This document shows, piece by piece, positions 1 through 3,523 of a stretch of DNA of 5,084 nt (position 1 is its first letter; the number at the start of each line of letters is the position of its first letter). The stretch comes from Campylobacterales bacterium. GTDB taxonomy: Bacteria; Campylobacterota; Campylobacteria; Campylobacterales; JALSKU01. The position numbers and the translations under genes are program-made. Location: the NCBI GenBank assembly GCA_027023175.1, contig JALVWW010000015.1:1-5084 (forward strand), in the 5' to 3' direction. Under the pieces are notes generated by a model. That model made no database searches, was not told where the DNA came from, and worked only from the letters and a program-made list of their open reading frames with translations.

Positions 1-912
1 ATTTACTCCTTGATAGAGAAGTTAAAAAATAAAGATGTCGAAGTTGCTTTAAAAACTGAAGTTGAAACATTGAAAAAAGATGAAAAAAAGATAGTTTTAA
101 AAAGTGACAAAGAGATAGAGTTTGAAGATATCGTTTTGGCTCCGGGCAGAGCGGATTATGACTGGTTGCAAGCTCAAATGCGTATATTGGGTGTTGAATT
201 TGTAGATAATATTGTAGACATAGGAATTCGCGTAGAAACAAAAGAGGAGCATTATCCTATAGTCAAAGATTATTATGACCCAAAGATACTTTTTCCAGGC
301 AAAGTTAGAACATTTTGTACCAATTCAGGATGTGCTCACATAGTAAGAGAAAAATATGACGGATACTATTCTGTTAACGGACACTCACTCTCAAGTGAAA
401 ACAAACCAAATCATTTGATCAATTTTGCTATGCTTAAAACAATACGACTTACCGAACCTGTAGTAAGTGGACAACAGTTTGGAAAGATACTGGGTCAAAT
501 GGTAATGCAGCTAAGCGGAGGCTCTGTTATCATGCAAAGAGTAGGAGACTTCAGGCTTGGCTCAAGAAGCAAAAAAGAGACATTCAACAGTGACTTGTAT
601 GATTTTGAGCCGACTTTAAAAAGTGCGGTAGCGGCTGATCTTTCTCTTAGTATGCCTTCAAAAATCCTAAGAGATATATGGAAGTCATTAAAAATGCTCG
701 ATACTATCATCCCCGGAGTTTTACACCCTTCTACCATACTCTACTATCCTGAGATAAAAACTTATGCGAACAAGCCGAAATTTATAGATGATAATTTTCA
801 AGTAAAAGAGGGTTTTTATATCATAGGTGACGGTGCAGGAACAAGCAGAGGCATCACAGCGGCTTGGGCATCAGGCATAAGAGCAGCCAATGGTATATTA
901 AAGAAGTCATAA
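1..912 (+). CDS. FAD-dependent dehydrogenase, COG2509 type, C-terminal part (5' end outside window)
   Basis: The reading frame is open from base 1 (Ile-Tyr-Ser-Leu...) to a TAA at 910-912. The TTG at base 10 is therefore an internal Leu codon and not a start; 303 codons are visible. The family is usually well over 400 residues, so the N-terminal dinucleotide-binding GxGxxG region is missing to the left. Visible landmarks are a VLAPGR segment (about 133-150) closing the first FAD-binding half, VDIGIRVE (about 217-240), RTFCTNSG (307-330) followed by a VNGHS motif, then QRVGDFRLGSRS, and near the C-terminus IIGDGAGTSRGITAAWASGI (from about 820), which is the second FAD contact. These blocks match uncharacterised FAD-dependent dehydrogenases of COG2509. 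The protein is probably a cytosolic flavoprotein, but its substrate is unknown. The Cys in RTFCTN is conserved in homologues as I recall them, and a redox role for it is only a guess. The next gene converges on it with a 9-base gap and no clear terminator between them. Confidence 0.85.
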   Translation: MYSLIEKLKNKDVEVALKTEVETLKKDEKKIVLKSDKEIEFEDIVLAPGRADYDWLQAQMRILGVEFVDNIVDIGIRVETKEEHYPIVKDYYDPKILFPGKVRTFCTNSGCAHIVREKYDGYYSVNGHSLSSENKPNHLINFAMLKTIRLTEPVVSGQQFGKILGQMVMQLSGGSVIMQRVGDFRLGSRSKKETFNSDLYDFEPTLKSAVAADLSLSMPSKILRDIWKSLKMLDTIIPGVLHPSTILYYPEIKTYANKPKFIDDNFQVKEGFYIIGDGAGTSRGITAAWASGIRAANGILKKS

Positions 913-921
913 AGGGTATCT

Positions 922-1362
922 CTAAAGTAAAAAAGGTATCATCATCTTTGTATTTTTTATATACTCTTTATAGTTTGGTGTTTTTTCACTCCAGAGTTTC
1001 TCTTCTCTTTTTGCCTTTAAAAAAAGTATTGCAATAATTAATGTAAAAAGAAATAAATTTGTGGAGTTGATTTTCTTGATGATAAGAGCGAATGAGATAA
1101 CAATAACAGAAAAATACATAGGATGCCTGATATATGAGTAGAGCCCATGCGTAACAAGTCTTGCACCATCTTTTATCTCGGAAATTATACGAAAATTGTT
1201 TAACCCCTTGTTAAAAACTGCATAAATTCCTATAACAAGACCTATAAAAAATATACCAAAGGATACTTCATCTTGTAACTGTTTTGCATTGAGATAAAGC
1301 AATAGACCCATAAGAGTATATTGCAAAAAAGCCAGAATACAAGAGTATAGTTTTTGTTTCAT
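922..1362 (-). CDS. Isoprenylcysteine carboxyl methyltransferase (ICMT)/phospholipid methyltransferase family membrane protein
   Basis: This is a 146-residue protein with about four membrane helices (roughly residues 7-24, 34-50, 82-95 and 102-116). Its C-terminal half carries the family signature: GLYSYIRHPMYFS around residues 73-85 (R79-H80-P81), then a helix ending KAKREEKLW with the Glu pair 120-121, and an xYxxYxxxTxxxIP tail (YKEYIKNTKMMIP). In ICMT/PEMT-type enzymes the RHP and EE motifs form the S-adenosylmethionine site. The bacterial members methylate small molecules or lipids that are mostly unidentified, so the substrate here is unknown. The start is the ATG at 1362-1360. No Shine-Dalgarno sequence precedes it, but a TAAAAT box at 1375-1370 ends 7 bases before the ATG, so a leaderless transcript is possible. 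It could also be read through from hicAB, which lies 54 bases upstream on the same strand. It is convergent with the flavoprotein gene. Confidence 0.85.
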   Translation of the reverse strand: MKQKLYSCILAFLQYTLMGLLLYLNAKQLQDEVSFGIFFIGLVIGIYAVFNKGLNNFRIISEIKDGARLVTHGLYSYIRHPMYFSVIVISFALIIKKINSTNLFLFTLIIAILFLKAKREEKLWSEKTPNYKEYIKNTKMMIPFLL

Positions 1363-1416
1363 GAGGGTAATTTTAGCAAAAAACGGTAAACAGTAGTTCA
1401 GAAGCTTTTTACTCTT

Positions 1417-1815
1417 TTAATGATGTATGGATATCTTGTGATTCTCCAAATCCTTTTCTATCAAATCTTGAATATATGCACTTCTATTGCCATTATACTC
1501 ATTTACCCTTTCTTGCATAATTTCTAAGATATCAGTTTTAAACATCACATTTACTCTTTTTAATTTTTGAACATTTATCTCCAATATTTGAGGTATAGCA
1601 TTGTCTGGGATAAAACTCTCTTTCTCTTTTAAAAGAGTTTCTAAGTCTCTTGGCTTTGGTAATTTTTTTAAATCCTCAGCATAAAGTTTGGCGGCCTCTT
1701 TTATATTTTGGTAAGCCTCTTCAAAATTACTTCCAAAACTTGAAGTATAATTCAAATCAGGAACAACTGCTACAAAATTATCGTCTTCTTTATAAATAAA
1801 TGCTATATACTGCAT
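1417..1815 (-). CDS. hicB: HicB family antitoxin of a type II toxin-antitoxin pair
   Basis: This 132-residue protein has the two-part HicB architecture. Residues 1-50 form the degraded RNase H-like fold, with FVAVVPDL (14-21), a FGSNFEEAYQNIKEAAKLY stretch and the usual acidic helix. A linker follows, and residues 85-125 form a ribbon-helix-helix DNA-binding domain (strand KRVNVMFK, then two helices ending SAYIQDLIEKDLE). The N-terminal part should cap HicA and the C-terminal part should bind the operon's operator. It lies 15 bases downstream of hicA on the same strand, in the usual toxin-first hicAB order. A GAAAGGG sequence about 8 bases before the ATG serves as the ribosome binding site. 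The ATG at 1815-1813 is well supported because the hydrophobic first strand (YIAFIY) begins right after it. No frameshift or loss of key segments is seen, so the antitoxin looks functional. Confidence 0.9.
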   Translation of the reverse strand: MQYIAFIYKEDDNFVAVVPDLNYTSSFGSNFEEAYQNIKEAAKLYAEDLKKLPKPRDLETLLKEKESFIPDNAIPQILEINVQKLKRVNVMFKTDILEIMQERVNEYNGNRSAYIQDLIEKDLENHKISIHH

Positions 1816-1830
1816 ACTCTATACCCTTTC

Positions 1831-2016
1831 TCATCTTAATTTTACACCGCTTTGTATTTCTATCGACTTTATAGTGCCTATCGGTACATCTTTTTTCCCA
1901 TGAGTTGGAACTATGACTGTTTTATCATCTTTTATATATTTTTCATGAGATCCTTTTTGAGACTTTTTGATAAATCCATTCTCTTTAAGGATTTTTATTA
2001 TCTCTTTTGCATTCAT
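1831..2016 (-). CDS. hicA: HicA family mRNA interferase toxin
   Basis: This 61-residue protein is of typical HicA length. It has the double-stranded-RNA-binding-like fold: helix NAKEIIKILKENGF, then KKSQKGSHEKY with the catalytic His at residue 24 in the invariant G-S-H, a strand TVIVPTHGKKDVPIGT and a final helix TIKSIEIQSG. HicA toxins cleave mRNA in the cytoplasm and are neutralised by HicB, encoded immediately downstream. The ATG at 2016-2014 is preceded at 5 bases by AAGGA (2026-2022), a good ribosome binding site, and behind that by a consensus promoter. The catalytic His and the conserved C-terminal helix are intact, so I infer an active toxin. With hicB it forms a self-contained two-gene operon on the minus strand. 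Confidence 0.92.
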   Translation of the reverse strand: MNAKEIIKILKENGFIKKSQKGSHEKYIKDDKTVIVPTHGKKDVPIGTIKSIEIQSGVKLR

Positions 2017-2034
2017 AGATATCCTTATAACTTG

Positions 2035-2049
2035 TGTGTATTATACACA
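2035..2049. promoter_or_regulatory. Palindromic operator overlapping the hicAB -10 box
   Basis: TGTGTA-TTA-TACACA is a perfect 6-bp inverted repeat around a 3-base centre. The -10 hexamer of the hicAB promoter lies inside it, so a bound protein would block RNA polymerase. The ribbon-helix-helix domain of HicB is the natural ligand, by analogy with other hicAB operons that repress themselves. The palindrome is seen directly; the binding is inferred. Confidence 0.75.
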
Positions 2050-2069
2050 TTATTGAGTTAGAATGTCAA
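2040..2069 (-). promoter_or_regulatory. hicAB promoter
   Basis: Read on the minus strand, a perfect TTGACA (2069-2064) is followed by an 18-base spacer and a perfect TATAAT (2045-2040). Transcription would start near 2033, about 17 bases before the hicA ATG, leaving room for the AAGGA ribosome binding site. This is much closer to the sigma70 consensus than the other promoters in the window. Confidence 0.85.
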
Positions 2070-2191
2070 GGTTTTGCATTGGTCCACAACATATAGTACT
2101 CAGGATATTATAATATTCCCAAAAAACAACCAATTCAAGAAAAGTTTTTATTTTTAAATGATAGAATATAGACAATAAAACAAAGTAATAA

Positions 2192-2315
2192 TAAGGGTCA
2201 AGATTCGGCTTTTGACTATTTGTGTTACAATACTTCAATAAAAACAAAAAGAGTATAAATCAGAGATTGAAAATAGACTTTTATCGAAAAGTTAAAAGTT
2301 GAACCCCGACCCTTA
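2192..2315. mobile_element. 124-bp MITE/REPIN-like remnant with imperfect 29-bp terminal inverted repeats
   Basis: The left end (2192-2220) begins TAAGGGTCaaGaTTC. The right end (2287-2315), read on the minus strand, begins TAAGGGTCggGgTTC. The two arms match at 22 of 29 positions. The right arm is preceded by a small hairpin, ACTTTT-atcg-AAAAGT (2278-2293). The interior is AT-rich and has no transposase gene. A short plus-strand stretch just before the right arm reads EYKSEIENRLLSKS then stop, which might be the tail of a lost transposase. A TACAAT box near the left end could be its old promoter. This fits a non-autonomous derivative of an IS200/IS605 or REP-associated transposase element, though the family cannot be fixed from one copy. 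Its right end directly abuts the Argonaute remnant, whose frame stops inside the arm (TAA 2314-2316). No target duplication is visible. Confidence 0.55.
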
Positions 2316-2316
2316 A

Positions 2317-2607
2317 TGCTCTCTTATGGACACATGGTTTAGTAGAACATCAAGAATTTGGAAATAAAAATATTATCAAGGCAAAAGAAGTATTCCAACT
2401 CCATTACTTATTAGAAGATTTAAAGGAACAGATCCAATAAAAGTGGTAGCAGATGATATTCTGAAATTAACAAAAATGAATTGGAATGGAGCAGAATTAT
2501 ATAAAACTTTACCAGTAACGATAGATTTTTCAAAAAGACTTTCTGTTATGGGGAAACAATTGGAAGATTTAGGAAATAAATCTTATGATTTTAGATATTT
2601 TATCTAA
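2317..2607 (+). pseudogene. Prokaryotic Argonaute (pAgo) remnant: C-terminal end of the Piwi domain
   Basis: One plus-strand frame encodes about 95 codons of the extreme C-terminus of a Piwi domain, broken by an in-frame TAA at 2365-2367. Before the stop it reads ...DTWFSRTSRIWK. After it come 79 sense codons (2368-2604) ending in TAA 2605-2607. Numbered from the codon after the internal stop, the marks are YYQGKRSIPTPLLIRR (2-17), DDILKLTKMNWN (29-40), LPVTIDFSKRLS (48-59) and a YDFRYFI terminus (73-79). The pattern IL-LTK-NWN, then LPVT, and an aromatic-rich last residue group is typical of pAgo proteins, whose C-terminal carboxylate sits in the MID/Piwi 5'-phosphate pocket. Everything upstream (N, PAZ, MID, most of Piwi) is gone, cut at the inverted-repeat element ending at 2315. 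Aligned by eye to Thermus Argonaute, the fourth catalytic (DEDX) position falls on Lys 56, so the ancestor may have been a nuclease-dead pAgo. There is no start codon or ribosome binding site. I am fairly sure of the family, less of the subtype. Confidence 0.75.
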
Positions 2608-2738
2608 GTAGTTAATTTGATTGCTTGGTCAATGATGGCTTGTGTTTCATCAATAATGATGTTAACAGTTGGCACAATTTAGACACAGTAGCATTTTTGA
2701 ACTCTTAGGATACCGTAATTTAGGGGTTTAAAGTTTAA
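2608..2738. other. Gene-free spacer between the Argonaute remnant and the tRNA-Ser 3' end
   Basis: These 131 bases lie downstream of both flanking features. I see no convincing gene, no strong hairpin and no intrinsic terminator for the tRNA cluster, although transcription from the minus strand should stop here. A 23-codon minus-strand frame starting with GTG (2675-2604) is too short to call. Confidence 0.5.
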
Positions 2739-2826
2739 TGGCCGGGAGAGGGGGATTCGAACCCCCGGAGGTGTTACCCTCACCGGTTTTCAAGACCGGC
2801 ACATTCAACCGCTCTGACATCTCCCG
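2739..2826 (-). tRNA. tRNA-Ser(UGA)
   Basis: The gene spans 88 bases including the encoded CCA (2741-2739). The acceptor stem CGGGAGA/TCTCCCG pairs fully, and the discriminator is G, as expected for serine. The anticodon loop CTTGAAA carries UGA (2792-2790) on a CCGGT/ACCGG stem. A long variable arm (GAGGGTAACACCTC) marks a class II tRNA, and the T loop is GTTCGAATC. It is the last gene of the Gly-Leu-Cys-Ser cluster, 11 bases after tRNA-Cys. Its 3' end faces the degraded accessory DNA, the usual side for integrating elements. Confidence 0.97.
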
Positions 2827-2837
2827 ACAGTAGTAAA

Positions 2838-2912
2838 TGGAGGCGACACCCGGATTCGAACCGGGGATCAGAGCTTTGCAGGCTCCTGCCTTAGCCACTT
2901 GGCTATGTCGCC
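2838..2912 (-). tRNA. tRNA-Cys(GCA)
   Basis: The gene spans 75 bases including the encoded CCA. The acceptor stem GGCGACA/TGTCGCC pairs fully, and the discriminator is U, the identity base of tRNA-Cys. The anticodon loop CTGCAAA carries GCA (2879-2877). The T arm is CCGG-TTCGAAT-CCGG with a further pair. It lies between tRNA-Leu (43-base spacer) and tRNA-Ser (11-base spacer), most likely in one transcript. Confidence 0.97.
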
Positions 2913-2955
2913 TTGAGTTTAAGCTAAAGGCATAAAAGCTCAAAGCTTTAAAAAG

Positions 2956-3043
2956 TGGTGCCCGGGGCCGGACTTGAACCGGCACGATCGCAATGATCGA
3001 GGGATTTTAAGTCCCTTGTGTCTACCAATTCCACCACCCGGGC
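2956..3043 (-). tRNA. tRNA-Leu(UAA)
   Basis: The gene spans 88 bases including the encoded CCA (2958-2956). The acceptor stem GCCCGGG/CCCGGGC pairs fully and the discriminator is A. The anticodon loop CTTAAAA carries UAA (3009-3007) on an AGGGA/TCCCT stem. A long variable arm (CGATCATTGCGATCG, itself a hairpin) gives the class II form. The first copy of the 53-bp direct repeat begins one base beyond its 5' end, so either its leader sequence is that repeat or it depends on read-through from tRNA-Gly. Confidence 0.97.
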
Positions 3044-3044
3044 A

Positions 3045-3097
3045 AAAACCGTTAAAAAAAACAACAATAGTTTGTTGTTTTTAGGTTTTTTGAACAT
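3045..3097. repeat. 53-bp exact direct repeat, copy 1, containing a hairpin
   Basis: These 53 bases are identical to 3225-3277, exactly 180 bases away. Each copy contains an 11-bp perfect stem, AAAAACAACAA/TTGTTGTTTTT (3057-3067 with 3072-3082), with a TAGT loop. An outer stem AAAAACC/GGTTTTT adds to it in this copy (3044-3050 with 3084-3090). Either strand would give an AT-rich hairpin next to a U-run, loosely resembling a bidirectional terminator, though a stem with only two or four G-C pairs would be weak. Confidence 0.9.
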
Positions 3098-3155
3098 TTT
3101 TTCTATGTAAGTCCTATTTTGCTTGTCAAAATAGTGACGAACATAAAAAATGTCC
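3092..3155. repeat. Long imperfect palindrome (about 30-bp arms, 5-base loop)
   Basis: The left arm (3092-3121) and right arm (3127-3155) pair at 25 positions with short bulges: GAACATTTTTT with its complement, then ATGT, GTC and finally a perfect CTATTTTG/CAAAATAG closing a CTTGT loop. The left arm shares its first six bases with the end of direct-repeat copy 1. A hairpin of this length is unusual inside a tRNA operon. Confidence 0.8.
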
Positions 3156-3167
3156 GGGTACCTTGAA

Positions 3168-3194
3168 GTAAATTTGTGCTTCAGCCAAATTTAC
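3168..3194. repeat. Perfect 9-bp inverted repeat
   Basis: GTAAATTTG (3168-3176) and CAAATTTAC (3186-3194) enclose a 9-base loop, TGCTTCAGC. The hairpin lies within the 180-bp unit between the two direct repeats. Confidence 0.75.
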
Positions 3195-3198
3195 GGTT

Positions 3199-3215
3199 GT
3201 GCAACTTGTTTGCAC
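3199..3215. repeat. Perfect 6-bp inverted repeat with CTTGT loop
   Basis: GTGCAA (3199-3204) and TTGCAC (3210-3215) enclose the loop CTTGT. This is the same five-base loop as in the long palindrome at 3122-3126. Confidence 0.6.
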
Positions 3216-3224
3216 CAGACAAAT

Positions 3225-3277
3225 AAAACCGTTAAAAAAAACAACAATAGTTTGTTGTTTTTAGGTTTTTTGAACAT
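3225..3277. repeat. 53-bp exact direct repeat, copy 2
   Basis: This copy is identical to 3045-3097. Its stem is 3237-3247 with 3252-3262. The sequence right of each copy differs (TTTTCTATG in copy 1, ACGGATTAC in copy 2), so the duplication ends sharply at GAACAT. It may have arisen by partial tandem duplication of a 180-bp unit, or by insertion of a 180-bp block at this sequence. Confidence 0.9.
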
Positions 3278-3291
3278 ACGGATTACGGAAA

Positions 3292-3342
3292 ACGGATTAC
3301 AGATAACGGAGTTTTTTTATTTTTCCGTAATCTGTAATCCGT
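3292..3342. repeat. 19-bp-stem hairpin built from GGATTAC-type 8-mers
   Basis: The left arm ACGGATTACAGATAACGGA (3292-3310) pairs with 3324-3342 with one mismatch over 19 bp, around a T-rich 13-base loop. The block is built from a degenerate 8-base unit close to CGGATTAC. ACGGATTAC occurs at 3278-3286 and 3292-3300, and its complement at 3334-3342. It lies just past the 3' end of tRNA-Gly, but no U-run follows the stem on the minus strand, so it is not a classic terminator. Confidence 0.85.
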
Positions 3343-3357
3343 AGTCTGTATTCAGTA

Positions 3358-3432
3358 TGGAGCGGGAAACGAGGTTCGAACTCGCGACCCCAACCTTGGC
3401 AAGGTTGTGCTCTACCACTGAGCTATTCCCGC
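3358..3432 (-). tRNA. tRNA-Gly(GCC)
   Basis: The gene spans 75 bases including the encoded CCA (3360-3358). The acceptor stem GCGGGAA/TTCCCGC pairs fully and the discriminator is U. The D arm is AGCTCAGTGGTAGAGC. The anticodon loop TTGCCAA carries GCC (3400-3398) on a CAACC/GGTTG stem, and the T loop is GTTCGAAC. It is the first gene of the cluster and has its own promoter just upstream. Confidence 0.97.
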
Positions 3433-3447
3433 AAAAAAAGAGATGAA

Positions 3448-3476
3448 ATTATATCCAAAAAAAAGCTAAAAGTAAA
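3448..3476 (-). promoter_or_regulatory. Promoter of the tRNA cluster (upstream of tRNA-Gly)
   Basis: On the minus strand TTTACT (3476-3471, four of six consensus bases) is followed after 17 bases by a perfect TATAAT (3453-3448). Transcription would start near 3441, about 9 bases before the mature 5' end of tRNA-Gly. The T-rich stretch ahead of the -10 box suits Campylobacterota promoters. Confidence 0.75.
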
Positions 3477-3487
3477 GCAATATTGGC

Positions 3488-3493
3488 TATAAT
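3488..3493 (+). promoter_or_regulatory. -10 box of the ilvD promoter
   Basis: A perfect TATAAT, preceded by TTGGC, lies 30 bases before the ilvD start. The -35 region is A-rich with no recognisable hexamer, which is common in Campylobacterota. The predicted leader is about 25 bases, too short for an attenuator or T-box, and none is seen. The -10 box lies only 34 bases from that of the divergent tRNA promoter, so the two promoter regions overlap. Confidence 0.65.
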
Positions 3494-3512
3494 CTTTGCA
3501 AAATTATCATAC

Positions 3513-3517
3513 AAGGA
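3513..3517 (+). promoter_or_regulatory. Ribosome binding site of ilvD
   Basis: AAGGA lies 6 bases before the ATG at 3524 and fixes that start. The resulting N-terminus (MRSDEVKKG) matches the usual IlvD beginning. Confidence 0.85.
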
Positions 3518-3523
3518 TAACAA

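Larger units (their letters stand above)
3044..3357. other. 314-bp non-coding, hairpin-rich insert between tRNA-Leu and tRNA-Gly
   Basis: No protein frame here looks real. Almost the whole stretch consists of inverted repeats: two copies of an AT-rich hairpin (3044-3090 and 3225-3269), a long imperfect palindrome (3092-3155), two short perfect hairpins (3168-3194 and 3199-3215) and a 19-bp-stem hairpin (3292-3342). The minus-strand transcript of the tRNA cluster would have to cross all of these. A TTGACA on the minus strand (3129-3124) could be the -35 of a second promoter for Leu-Cys-Ser, but the matching -10 position (ATAGAA) is poor. The other tRNA spacers in the cluster are only 11 and 43 bases, so this block looks like an insertion or expansion. 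Confidence 0.7.

Noticed and set aside
495..737. 80-codon minus-strand frame
   Set aside because: It lies antisense within the conserved part of the flavoprotein gene and shows no family motif.
1368..1416. Intrinsic terminator after hicB
   Set aside because: The only stem is about 5 bp (GTAAA/TTTAC) with a long loop before a T-run; too weak to call.
2050..2247. Minus-strand 65-codon frame upstream of hicA
   Set aside because: It starts with TTG, overlaps the hicAB promoter and the left inverted-repeat arm, has no ribosome binding site and no recognisable motif; its AT-rich composition explains the open frame.
2604..2675. Minus-strand 23-codon frame starting GTG (VPTVNIIIDETQ...)
   Set aside because: It looks mildly protein-like, but it is too short, lacks a ribosome binding site and its stop overlaps the Argonaute stop on the other strand; it could at most be a fragment.
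2728..2985. 85-codon minus-strand frame
   Set aside because: It runs straight through the tRNA-Ser, tRNA-Cys and part of tRNA-Leu genes; the frame is an accident of structured RNA sequence.
3044..3277. CRISPR array from the repeated hairpin sequence
   Set aside because: Only two repeats at 180-bp spacing, no short unique spacers of uniform size and no cas gene; the repeat is too AT-rich and too long for a typical CRISPR repeat.
3150..3344. 64-codon plus-strand frame in the tRNA spacer
   Set aside because: It is made of the hairpin repeats and has no ribosome binding site; the translated sequence follows the repeats and not a protein pattern.
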